From the NCBI RefSeq assembly GCF_001667145.1, contig NZ_LZIF01000102.1, forward strand, positions 1 to 64,000: a stretch of DNA of 64,000 nucleotides, read 5' to 3'. The position numbers were made by a program, and so were the translations under genes. Source of the stretch: Mycobacterium sp. 852002-51971_SCH5477799-a. GTDB taxonomy: Bacteria; Actinomycetota; Actinomycetes; Mycobacteriales; Mycobacteriaceae. A model generated the notes under the pieces. It saw only the letters and a program-made list of their open reading frames with translations. It searched no databases and had not been told where the DNA came from. Shown here piece by piece: positions 8,357-16,385 of the stretch (positions are counted from its first letter, which is position 1; every line of letters begins with the position of its first letter).

Positions 8357-11224
8357 GTGGTAGACGGTGCACCGACTGCAGACCCATCAGAAGAATCGAC
8401 TCGGCCGGGCGAACTGCCGGACCGCTTGAGAGTTCATTCGCTGGCCCGAACGCTGGGAACCACCAGCAAGCGGGTGCTGGACGCACTGAGCGAACTGGAC
8501 GGGCGGATCCGCAGTGCACATTCCACCGTGGACCGCGATGACGCCGTCCGGGTACGGGACCTGCTGGCGTCCGCGGAGCCCCCGGCAAGCGCGGAGGACG
8601 AGGTCGGCACGCCGTCCGCCGAAGCAAGCGCCGCCGACGAACCCGAATCCCGCCTGCTGCTCGAGAGCCCGGACATGGCCGCCGAGCGGCCGCATTACAT
8701 GCCGCTGTTCGTCGCGCCGCAGCCGATCGATGCCCGCGAGGAAGAGGCCGACACGGACGACAGTGCGGACTCCGACGAGTCCGACAGCGACGACGACGAG
8801 GAGGTCGACCGGCCGTCGAACCGGCGGCGGCGTCGCGGCCGTCGTGGTCGCGGCCGCGGGCGCGGTGAGCAGGGCGGACCCGACGGCCAGGGCGACGACG
8901 GCGATGACGACGAGGGGCCACCGCGGGGCAAGAAGGGCGGTCAAGCGGACTCGGCCGACTCCGAGGACTCCGACGGTCAGGATTCGGACGACTCCGATGA
9001 CTCCGACGACTCGGACAACGGTGACGACGGTTCGGCAGACGGCGGTAATCGCCGCCGGCGCCGGCGGCGGCGGCGCAAATCCGGATCGAGCGACGGCGAC
9101 GACGAGGGGTCTTCGCCGGATGACCCGCCCAACACGGTGGTGCACGAGCGGTCGCCCCGGAACGGCAAGGGCGGCGGAGATGACTCCGCCGGCTCGAACA
9201 ACGAGATCAAGGGCATCAACGGCTCCACTCGACTGGAGGCCAAGCGGCAACGCCGCCGGGACGGCCGCGACGCCGGCCGGCGCCGGCCCCCGGTGCTGAC
9301 CGAGGCCGAATTCCTGGCCCGCCGCGAGGCCGTTGAGCGGATGATGGTGGTGCGCGACCGGGTCCGCACCGAGCAGCCGCATCAGGGCTCGCGCTACACC
9401 CAGATCGCGGTGCTCGAGGACGGCATCGTCGTCGAGCACTTCGTCACCTCGGCCGCGTCGGCCTCCTTGGTGGGCAACATCTACCTAGGCATCGTGCAAA
9501 ACGTGCTGCCGTCGATGGAGGCGGCGTTCGTCGACATCGGCCGCGGCCGCAACGGTGTGCTCTACGCCGGCGAGGTCAACTGGGAGGCCGCCGGGCTCGG
9601 CGGATCGGATCGCAAGATCGAACAGGCGCTCAAACCCGGCGACTACGTCGTCGTCCAGGTCAGCAAGGACCCCGTCGGGCACAAGGGAGCGCGGCTCACC
9701 ACCCAGGTGTCGCTGGCGGGTCGCTACCTGGTCTACGTGCCGGGGGCGTCGTCGACCGGGATCAGCCGCAAGCTGCCCGACACCGAACGCCAGCGGCTCA
9801 AAGAGATCCTGCGGGAAGTGGTGCCGTCGGACGCCGGGGTGATCATCCGTACCGCGTCCGAGGGCGTGAAAGAAGAGGACATCCGCAGCGATGTCACCCG
9901 GCTGCAGGAGCGCTGGAAACAGATCGAGGCCAAGGCGATCGAGATCAAGGAGAAGGCCGCCGGCGCCGCGGTGGCCCTCTACGAAGAGCCCGACGTGCTG
10001 GTCAAGGTCATCCGCGACCTGTTCAACGAGGACTTCGCCGGCCTCATCGTCTCGGGTGACGAGGCCTGGGCCACCATCAACGACTACGTGAATTCGGTTG
10101 CCCCCGATCTGGTTTCGAAGCTGACCAAGTACGAGGCGCCCGCCGGTCCGGAAGGGCAGGCCGGGCCGGATGTGTTCGCGGTGCATCGCATCGATGAGCA
10201 GCTCGCCAAGGCCATGGAGCGCAAGGTGTGGCTGCCGTCGGGCGGCACGCTGGTGATCGACCGGACCGAGGCCATGACGGTGGTCGATGTCAACACCGGC
10301 AAGTTCACCGGGTCCGGGGGCAACCTCGAGCAGACGGTGACTAAGAACAACCTCGAGGCTGCCGAGGAGATCGTGCGCCAGCTGCGGCTGCGCGACATCG
10401 GCGGGATCGTGGTCATCGACTTCATCGACATGGTGCTGGAGTCCAACCGCGATCTGGTGCTGCGGCGGCTGACCGAAGCGCTGGCCCGCGACCGCACCCG
10501 TCATCAGGTGTCCGAGGTGACGTCGCTCGGTTTGGTCCAGCTGACCCGCAAGAAGTTGGGCACCGGCCTGATCGAGGCGTTCTCCACGTCGTGCTCGAAC
10601 TGCGGCGGGCGCGGAATCCTGCTGCACAACGACCCGGTGGATTCGGCCTCGTCGAACGGGCGCAAGTCCGACTCCGGCGGTGGTGGTCGCCGGGGCAGGC
10701 GCAAGAAGAACAAAGCCGAAGAGCAGGTGGTGGCGAAGGTGCCCGCCCACGCTCCCGGCGAGCACCCGATGTTCAAGGCGATGGCCGCCGGCTCCTCCGC
10801 GCAGTCCGAGGACGACGACTCCGATGAGGTCAGCGAAGACACCATCGACGAGCTCGACCAGGAGCAGGCGGGCCGCGCCGGCGAGGGCACCGACGCCGGG
10901 GACTTCGACGACACCGACGACGAGGACTCGGACGACGACGAGGACTCGGACGACGATTCGGACGATGACGACGATTCCGACGAGGACGACGATTCGGACG
11001 ATGACGACGACCTGGACGACGATGACGAAGACATCGACGACGAAGATGACCTCGCCGACGATGACGAGGATCTCGAGCTCGAGGACGACGACCTGGACAC
11101 CGAGGACGACGACTCCGATGACAGCGGGTCGGGCTCCGCTGAAGCCGACCAGGCCGGCGCCGGACGGCCCCGGCGCAGGCGCGCTGCGGGGAGGCCGGCC
11201 GGACCGCCCATCCACGCGGACTGA
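8357..11224 (+). CDS. rne: Ribonuclease E/G
   Basis: 955-residue endoribonuclease for mRNA decay and rRNA processing. Residues about 20-70 (LPDRLRVHSLARTLGTTSKR onward) resemble the IF-2 N-terminal fold. Then come acidic and Arg-rich low-complexity stretches to about 330. The catalytic core follows: an S1 RNA-binding region at about 345-410, the DNase-I-like part with Asp in VVDVNTGKFTG (about 642-652) and FIDMVLE (about 689-695), and the zinc-link CSNC at 746-749. The C-terminal 140 residues are almost pure Asp/Glu/Ser and then Arg-rich. The catalytic centre lies in the middle of the chain with disordered arms on both sides, unlike E. coli RNase E where the core is N-terminal; this is the known mycobacterial layout. 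GTG start with a GAGGAG ribosome site. Confidence 0.95.
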   Translation: MVDGAPTADPSEESTRPGELPDRLRVHSLARTLGTTSKRVLDALSELDGRIRSAHSTVDRDDAVRVRDLLASAEPPASAEDEVGTPSAEASAADEPESRLLLESPDMAAERPHYMPLFVAPQPIDAREEEADTDDSADSDESDSDDDEEVDRPSNRRRRRGRRGRGRGRGEQGGPDGQGDDGDDDEGPPRGKKGGQADSADSEDSDGQDSDDSDDSDDSDNGDDGSADGGNRRRRRRRRRKSGSSDGDDEGSSPDDPPNTVVHERSPRNGKGGGDDSAGSNNEIKGINGSTRLEAKRQRRRDGRDAGRRRPPVLTEAEFLARREAVERMMVVRDRVRTEQPHQGSRYTQIAVLEDGIVVEHFVTSAASASLVGNIYLGIVQNVLPSMEAAFVDIGRGRNGVLYAGEVNWEAAGLGGSDRKIEQALKPGDYVVVQVSKDPVGHKGARLTTQVSLAGRYLVYVPGASSTGISRKLPDTERQRLKEILREVVPSDAGVIIRTASEGVKEEDIRSDVTRLQERWKQIEAKAIEIKEKAAGAAVALYEEPDVLVKVIRDLFNEDFAGLIVSGDEAWATINDYVNSVAPDLVSKLTKYEAPAGPEGQAGPDVFAVHRIDEQLAKAMERKVWLPSGGTLVIDRTEAMTVVDVNTGKFTGSGGNLEQTVTKNNLEAAEEIVRQLRLRDIGGIVVIDFIDMVLESNRDLVLRRLTEALARDRTRHQVSEVTSLGLVQLTRKKLGTGLIEAFSTSCSNCGGRGILLHNDPVDSASSNGRKSDSGGGGRRGRRKKNKAEEQVVAKVPAHAPGEHPMFKAMAAGSSAQSEDDDSDEVSEDTIDELDQEQAGRAGEGTDAGDFDDTDDEDSDDDEDSDDDSDDDDDSDEDDDSDDDDDLDDDDEDIDDEDDLADDDEDLELEDDDLDTEDDDSDDSGSGSAEADQAGAGRPRRRRAAGRPAGPPIHAD

Positions 11225-11259
11225 GCCGGCTGACGCCGAAGGCGCCGGTCGTGTCCGGT

Positions 11260-11289
11260 TTGACCCTGTAGCCGCTGGTCACGTACCCT
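11260..11289 (+). promoter_or_regulatory. Sigma-A-like promoter of rplU-rpmA-obg
   Basis: TTGACC (11260-11265), an 18-nt spacer and TACCCT (11284-11289). Transcription would start near 11296, leaving a leader of about 150 nt before rplU. Promoter elements are seen by eye only. Confidence 0.55.
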
Positions 11290-11446
11290 TAGACAGTTGT
11301 CGTCAGGCCGGGCGAGAAACTTCGGCCGGCGGCAGCGGGACTCCCGGGAATCGGCGCAGGCCCGCAACCCAGACCCACCACGTGCACCGCGGTTGGTTCG
11401 CGCGCGGCGCGCAGAGCAGCGGTTAGAAGAAGGAGCAACAGCAACG

Positions 11447-11758
11447 ATGGCGACCTACGCAATCGTGAAGACGGGCGGCAAGCAATACAAGGTCGCCGTC
11501 GGGGACGTGGTCAAGGTCGAGAAGCTCGAATCCGAGCCCGGCTCGAACGTGTCGCTGCCCGTCGCCCTGGTGGTGGACGGCGCCAAGGTGACCACCGATG
11601 CGGCCGCGCTGGCCAAGGTCACGGTGACCGGCGAGGTGCTCGAGCACACCAAGGGCCCCAAGATCCGTATCCACAAGTTCAGGAACAAGACCGGCTACCA
11701 CAAGCGTCAGGGTCACCGTCAGCAGCTGACGGTCCTGAAGGTCACCGGAATCAAATAG
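11447..11758 (+). CDS. rplU: 50S ribosomal protein L21
   Basis: 103 residues, standard bL21: starts [20 protein letters not shown] and ends with the [18 protein letters not shown] region that contacts 23S rRNA. The open frame extends upstream to 11297, but the ATG at 11447 is chosen because it gives the family N-terminus and follows the Shine-Dalgarno AGAAGGAG. It is 14 bp before rpmA, the usual L21-L27-Obg order. Confidence 0.97.
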   Translation: MATYAIVKTGGKQYKVAVGDVVKVEKLESEPGSNVSLPVALVVDGAKVTTDAAALAKVTVTGEVLEHTKGPKIRIHKFRNKTGYHKRQGHRQQLTVLKVTGIK

Positions 11759-11772
11759 CAGAGGCGACAGAC

Positions 11773-12039
11773 ATGGCACACAAGAAGGGCGCTTCCAGCT
11801 CGCGCAACGGTCGCGACTCCGCCGCGCAGCGGCTGGGCGTGAAGCGATTCGGCGGCCAGGTAGTCAAGGCGGGCGAGATCATCGTTCGGCAGCGCGGCAC
11901 CAAGTTCCACCCGGGCGTGGGAGTCGGTCGCGGCGGGGACGACACGCTGTTCGCCAAGGAAGCCGGCGCCGTCGAATTCGGCATCAAGCGCGGCCGCAAG
12001 ACCATCAACATCGTGGCCGCCGGACAAGCCACCGACTGA
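11773..12039 (+). CDS. rpmA: 50S ribosomal protein L27
   Basis: 88 residues, bL27. The N-terminal [20 protein letters not shown] reaches the peptidyl-transferase centre; the N-terminus is exposed directly, without the processed presequence found in Firmicutes. Same operon as rplU and obg. Confidence 0.97.
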   Translation: MAHKKGASSSRNGRDSAAQRLGVKRFGGQVVKAGEIIVRQRGTKFHPGVGVGRGGDDTLFAKEAGAVEFGIKRGRKTINIVAAGQATD

Positions 12040-12101
12040 GGTGCGTTTCCGGGCCCAGCCCGGTGATTTCGGCGGCCCGGTGGTAGGTGAGAGGACCCAC
12101 G

Positions 12102-13562
12102 ATGCCTCGGTTCGTCGACCGCGTCGTCATCCATGCGCGCGCCGGTGCTGGGGGTAACGGCTGTGCCTCGGTCCATCGCGAGAAGTTCAAGCCGCTCGGC
12201 GGCCCCGACGGTGGCAACGGCGGCCGCGGCGGCAGCATCGTCTTCGTCGTCGATCCGCAGGTGCACACCCTGCTCGACTTCCATTTCCATCCGCACGTCA
12301 CCGCGCCTTCGGGCAAGCAGGGGATGGGCAACAACCGTGACGGCGCCGCGGGCGCCGACCTGGAAGTTAAAGTGCCCGACGGCACCGTCGTCCTCGACGA
12401 AAACGGGCGGCTGCTGGCCGACCTGGTCGGCGCCGGCACCCGCTTTGAAGCCGCCGCGGGCGGTCGCGGCGGGCTGGGCAACGCCGCTCTCGCGTCGCGT
12501 GCGCGCAAGGCTCCCGGTTTCGCGCTGCTGGGCGAGCAGGGCCAAACACGCGACCTGACGCTGGAACTCAAGACCGTCGCCGACGCCGGCTTGATCGGCT
12601 TCCCGTCGGCCGGCAAGTCCTCACTGGTGTCGACCATCTCGGCGGCCAAGCCCAAGATCGCCGACTACCCGTTCACCACGCTGGTGCCCAACCTCGGCGT
12701 GGTGTCGGCGGGTGAGCACACGTTCACTGTCGCCGATGTGCCGGGCCTGATCCCGGGTGCATCACAGGGCCGCGGCCTGGGGCTGGACTTCCTCCGGCAT
12801 ATCGAGCGATGCGCCGTGCTGGTGCACGTCATCGACTGCGCCACGGCGGAACCCGGCCGTGATCCGATCTCCGACATCGACGCGTTGGAGGCCGAGCTCG
12901 CCGCGTATACGCCCACCCTGCAAGGGGATGCGACGCTGGGTGATCTCACCGAGCGGCCCCGCGCGGTGGTACTCAACAAGATCGACGTCCCCGAGGCGCG
13001 CGAGCTCGCCGAGTTCGTCTGTGATGAGATCGCCCAGCGTGGCTGGCCGGTGTTCCTGGTCTCGACGGTTGCGCGAGAAGGTCTGCAGCCGTTGATCTTT
13101 GGGTTGTGGAAAGTGATCTCGGAGTACAAAGCCGCACAGCCGGCGATCGTGCCGCGCCGTCCGGTGATCCGTCCGGTCCCCGTCGATGACAGCGGTTTCA
13201 GCGTCGAGCCCGATCCGGGGCAGCCGGGCGCCTTCGTGGTCAGCGGCGCGCGCCCCGAACGGTGGATCCGACAGACCAACTTCGACAACGACGAGGCCGT
13301 GGGATATCTCGCCGACCGGCTGGCGCGCCTCGGTGTCGAAGAGGAGTTGCTGCGGCTGGGTGCTCGGCCGGGTTGCGAAGTGACCATCGGAGACATGACC
13401 TTTGATTGGGAGCCGCAAACGCCCGCCGGCCAACAGGTTGCGATGAAGGCCCCGATGTCGGGTCGCGGAACCGATGCGCGGTTGGAACGCACCGAGCGCG
13501 TCGGCGCCGCCGAACGCAAGGCCGCCCGGCGCCAGCGGCGCGAACGCGGTGAGGAGTCGTGA
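12102..13562 (+). CDS. obg: Obg-family GTPase (CgtA)
   Basis: 486 residues, a ribosome-associated GTPase involved in 50S maturation and stress signalling. The order is a glycine-rich Obg fold (about 1-160, with [12 protein letters not shown]), a G domain with P-loop [12 protein letters not shown] (from about residue 166), [10 protein letters not shown] and NKID, and a C-terminal OCT domain ending in a basic tail. The start is the ATG at 12102, 7 nt after GAGAGG, rather than an upstream in-frame ATG at 12087. Its stop overlaps the GTG of proB by 4 bp. Confidence 0.96.
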   Translation: MPRFVDRVVIHARAGAGGNGCASVHREKFKPLGGPDGGNGGRGGSIVFVVDPQVHTLLDFHFHPHVTAPSGKQGMGNNRDGAAGADLEVKVPDGTVVLDENGRLLADLVGAGTRFEAAAGGRGGLGNAALASRARKAPGFALLGEQGQTRDLTLELKTVADAGLIGFPSAGKSSLVSTISAAKPKIADYPFTTLVPNLGVVSAGEHTFTVADVPGLIPGASQGRGLGLDFLRHIERCAVLVHVIDCATAEPGRDPISDIDALEAELAAYTPTLQGDATLGDLTERPRAVVLNKIDVPEARELAEFVCDEIAQRGWPVFLVSTVAREGLQPLIFGLWKVISEYKAAQPAIVPRRPVIRPVPVDDSGFSVEPDPGQPGAFVVSGARPERWIRQTNFDNDEAVGYLADRLARLGVEEELLRLGARPGCEVTIGDMTFDWEPQTPAGQQVAMKAPMSGRGTDARLERTERVGAAERKAARRQRRERGEES

Positions 13563-14662
13563 GCGAGCACCGCGACGTCATCCGCAACGCGCGCAGCCTG
13601 GTGGTCAAGGTGGGGACCAACGCGCTGACCACACCGGCGGGGGTGTTCGACGCCGGCCGGCTGGCCGGGCTCGCCGACGCTATCGAGGCGCGGATGAAGG
13701 CGGGTACAGACGTCGTCATCGTGTCGTCGGGAGCCATCGCGGCCGGCATCGAGCCGCTCGGATTATCCCGTCGCCCTAGGGATTTAGCGACCAAGCAGGC
13801 CGCGGCCAGCGTCGGTCAGGTCGCGTTGGTGAATTCGTGGAGCGCCGCGTTCGCCCGCTATGGCCGCACGGTCGGCCAGGTGCTGCTGACCGCGCACGAC
13901 ATCTCGATGCGGGCCCAGCACACCAACGCCCAGCGCACGCTGGATCGGCTGCGCGCCCTGCATGCGGTGGCGATCGTCAACGAAAACGATACGGTGGCCA
14001 CCAACGAGATCCGGTTCGGTGACAACGACCGGCTTTCGGCGCTGGTGGCTCACCTGGTCGGCGCCGAGGCCCTGGTGCTGCTGTCCGACATCGACGGACT
14101 CTACGACTCGGATCCCCGAAAGACCGAAGGCGCGAGGTTCATCCCGGAGGTGTCCAGCTCCGCCGATCTGATCGGTGTAATCGCCGGGCCTGGAAGCGAT
14201 TTGGGTACCGGTGGGATGACCTCGAAAATGTCCTCGGCACTGCTGGCCGCCGACGCCGGTGTGCCGGTGCTGCTGTCGGCCGCCGCCGACGCCGCGACCG
14301 CGCTCACCGACGCCTCGGTGGGCACGGTGTTCGCGGCACGTCCGGTGCGGATGTCGGCACGCCGGTTCTGGGTGCGTTACGCCGCCGAGGCGGCCGGCGC
14401 GCTGGCCCTGGACGACGGAGCCGTGCGCGCGGTGGTGCGGCAGCGTCGCTCGCTACTGCCCGCCGGGATCACCGCGGTGGCCGGGCGATTTTACGCCGGC
14501 GATGTCGTCGAATTGCGCGGCCCGGACGCGGTGATGGTGGCCCGTGGCGTGGTCGCTTACGACGCGACGGAGCTGACCACCATGATGGGCCGCTCGACCT
14601 CTGAGCTGCCCGGCGAGTTGCGCAGGCCCGCAGTGCACGCCGACGACCTGGTGGCGGTGTAG
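13559..14662 (+). CDS. proB: Glutamate 5-kinase
   Basis: 367 residues: an amino-acid-kinase domain ([10 protein letters not shown] near the N-terminus, [11 protein letters not shown], and [12 protein letters not shown]) followed by a C-terminal PUA domain from about residue 280. First step of proline biosynthesis, making glutamyl-5-phosphate that ProA reduces; proA lies 5.5 kb downstream on the same strand. GTG start overlaps the obg stop, so it is part of the rplU-rpmA-obg-proB transcription unit. Confidence 0.96.
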   Translation: MSEHRDVIRNARSLVVKVGTNALTTPAGVFDAGRLAGLADAIEARMKAGTDVVIVSSGAIAAGIEPLGLSRRPRDLATKQAAASVGQVALVNSWSAAFARYGRTVGQVLLTAHDISMRAQHTNAQRTLDRLRALHAVAIVNENDTVATNEIRFGDNDRLSALVAHLVGAEALVLLSDIDGLYDSDPRKTEGARFIPEVSSSADLIGVIAGPGSDLGTGGMTSKMSSALLAADAGVPVLLSAAADAATALTDASVGTVFAARPVRMSARRFWVRYAAEAAGALALDDGAVRAVVRQRRSLLPAGITAVAGRFYAGDVVELRGPDAVMVARGVVAYDATELTTMMGRSTSELPGELRRPAVHADDLVAV

Positions 14663-14735
14663 GAGGTTCCCAGCGGATGCGCCGTGGGACCATTACGACC
14701 TTCCCGAACGAGTCGGCGCATGTGCGACGGTCGGG

Positions 14736-14870
14736 TCAGCGCTCCGATGTCGGCTTGAAATACAGTGCGCGCCAGACGATTTCGGCCAGCATGGCGGCCA
14801 TGCCCGCGCCCAGCTGCCGGCCATCTTCGGCGAGCTGTTTCGTAGCTGCCCGACGTGCGGGCGAGCCCAC
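14736..14870 (-). CDS. Possible small conserved protein (44 residues) between proB and the sirtuin gene
   Basis: A GTG-initiated frame immediately after a TAG, encoding 44 residues that include KQLAEDGRQLGAGMAAML and AEIVWRALYFKPTSER. The composition (amphipathic helix, few rare codons) looks coding, unlike the other frames in the 258-bp gap 14663-14920. M. tuberculosis annotates a small gene, Rv2438A, near nadE/proB on this relative strand; that this is its homologue is a guess from position. It could be the surviving 3' end of a longer gene. No clear ribosome site. Confidence 0.35.
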   Translation of the reverse strand: MGSPARRAATKQLAEDGRQLGAGMAAMLAEIVWRALYFKPTSER

Positions 14871-14920
14871 CTACTTGGCCGGCGATTTCGTGCACGCCGT
14901 CGCTGCATGCCGTGCACCTT

Positions 14921-15769
14921 CTAACGCGTTGACAGGGGCGCCAACTCGTCGGCGAGCAGCGCCAGCAACTCCGAGCACCCGCCGTCGACCTTGACGGTGG
15001 CCAGGTCGTCGCCGCGGGTACTGCCACGGTTGACGATGGCCACAGGAATGCCCCGCGCCGCGGCGTGCCGCACGAACCGGTAGCCGGAGAATACGGTCAG
15101 CGACGAGCCGGCGACCAGCAGCACATCCGCCCCGTCCACCAGCGTATACGCTTCCGCCACAACCTCTTTGGGGACGCTTTCGCCGAAGTAGACGATGTCT
15201 GGCTTCAGCATCCCGCCGCAGCACTCGCAATCCAGGTAATGGAACGACGCGGTATCGGCGACCACGGCATCGGCGTCGGGAGCCACCGCCAGACCACCTA
15301 TCGCTTCGGCGCGCTCGATGAAGCCGGGGTTGAGCGCCTCCAGCCGCTCGGCCAACGCGGCCCGCGTCATGGTTGATCCGCAGTCCAGGCAAGTCACCTG
15401 CGCGTAGGTGCCGTGCAGGTTGATGACGTTTCGGCTGCCGGCCTTGGTGTGCAGCAGATCAACGTTCTGGGTGATCACGCCGGTGACCACCGATGCGGCC
15501 TCGAGCGCGGCGAGTGCCCGGTGGCCCGCATTGGGCAGCGTGTCCTCCATGTGCCGCCAACCGACGTGGTTGCGCGCCCAGTACCGCTGCCGAAAAACCG
15601 GATCGCTGGTGAACTGGCGGATCGTCATGGGGTTGCTCGGCGGTGAATCGGGCCCGCGGTAGTCGGGGATGCCCGAATCGGTGGAGATGCCCGCGCCCGT
15701 GAGCACCGCGACCCGGCGGTCGGCCAGCACAGTGACCAGTTCAGGCGATTCTGCACAGCCGACGGTCAC
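14921..15769 (-). CDS. SIR2-family NAD-dependent protein deacylase
   Basis: 282 residues. The NAD-binding motif GAGISTDSGIPDYRG is at about 25-39, TQNVDLLH at 110-117, and the catalytic His is about residue 119 in NLHGTYAQ. Zinc cysteines are C127 and C130 (TCLDCG) plus the CECC cluster at 181-184. It removes acyl groups from lysines, consuming NAD and releasing nicotinamide. The frame is open further upstream, but GTG at 15769 is chosen: the sirtuin fold begins shortly after it and a TACTCT -10 lies 6 nt upstream. It sits 17 bp after an isochorismatase-like gene and close to nadE. Confidence 0.9.
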   Translation of the reverse strand: MTVGCAESPELVTVLADRRVAVLTGAGISTDSGIPDYRGPDSPPSNPMTIRQFTSDPVFRQRYWARNHVGWRHMEDTLPNAGHRALAALEAASVVTGVITQNVDLLHTKAGSRNVINLHGTYAQVTCLDCGSTMTRAALAERLEALNPGFIERAEAIGGLAVAPDADAVVADTASFHYLDCECCGGMLKPDIVYFGESVPKEVVAEAYTLVDGADVLLVAGSSLTVFSGYRFVRHAAARGIPVAIVNRGSTRGDDLATVKVDGGCSELLALLADELAPLSTR

Positions 15770-15775
15770 GTATCC

Positions 15776-15781
15776 AGAGTA
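15776..15781 (-). promoter_or_regulatory. -10 hexamer for leaderless sirtuin gene
   Basis: TACTCT on the minus strand, 6 nt before the GTG at 15769. It lies between the isochorismatase-like gene and the sirtuin gene, so the sirtuin may be transcribed separately. Confidence 0.4.
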
Positions 15782-15786
15782 GGAGA

Positions 15787-16326
15787 TCAGCCCAGGCAGT
15801 CGGCCGCCGTCGTGAGCTCGGCAGACATGTTCTGGTGCATCATCTTGCACGCCGCCTCGCCCAGGTCGGGGTCGATGTGTGCGACGGCATCGGTCGGAAT
15901 CACGACGGGAAAGTGCCGCACGTAGGCATCCAGGGCCGTGTACAGGATGCACTGCTCGGTGACCTGACCGGTGATGATCAACCGTTTGGTCTCCAAACGG
16001 TTGAGCAGATACGCCAGCGCCGTCGCGTAAAACGCGCTGTGCCGGACCTTCGTCATCACGCGGCACTCCCCGGTTGGCAGGATCGGCTTCACCAGGTCAG
16101 GCCGGGCCCCGTCGGATGCAGCACGGACGATGTCGGAGAACTGCGCTGTGAAATCGCCATAGTTGTCGTTGACGTACACCAGGTCGACGCCGTCGCGCAC
16201 ACGTGCCCGGCGAACCAAATCGGCCAAAGGCTCGATGATCTTCTCGACATTGGGTATTAGATTCTCAGCGTCGGGATGCTGATACGTGTTCATCATGTCG
16301 ACCACCAAGACAGCCGTGTCGCTCAT
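15787..16326 (-). CDS. Isochorismatase-like cysteine hydrolase
   Basis: 179 residues of the isochorismatase/cysteine-hydrolase superfamily. The triad is complete: Asp10 (LVVDMM), Lys93 (MTKVRHSAF) and Cys126 (VTEQCIL). There is no DxHxxxH metal motif of the PncA type in the YVNDNYGDF region, so a classical nicotinamidase is unlikely despite the sirtuin and nadE on either side. Substrate unknown. ATG at 16326 chosen because it starts the fold; it is divergent from nadE with 59 bp between the starts, so the promoters may be shared or overlap. Confidence 0.88.
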   Translation of the reverse strand: MSDTAVLVVDMMNTYQHPDAENLIPNVEKIIEPLADLVRRARVRDGVDLVYVNDNYGDFTAQFSDIVRAASDGARPDLVKPILPTGECRVMTKVRHSAFYATALAYLLNRLETKRLIITGQVTEQCILYTALDAYVRHFPVVIPTDAVAHIDPDLGEAACKMMHQNMSAELTTAADCLG

Positions 16327-16385
16327 GGAGTCGGGAATACCCGGCGACCCCGAGTTGACACGCACGGGACGACAATGGAAGAGCG

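Noticed and set aside
9485..11215. 576-codon frame antisense to rne
   Set aside because: It is the complement of Asp/Glu-rich codons; the product is a Val/Leu/Gly low-complexity chain without domains, and rne on the other strand is clear.
11225..11446. Known L21 leader structure before rplU
   Set aside because: The leader is long enough, but I could not find the stem arrangement of the described L21 leader; only the promoter is supported.
15787..16326. Isochorismatase-like gene as a nicotinamidase (pncA)
   Set aside because: Attractive next to a sirtuin and nadE, but the DxHxxxH metal-binding motif is absent.
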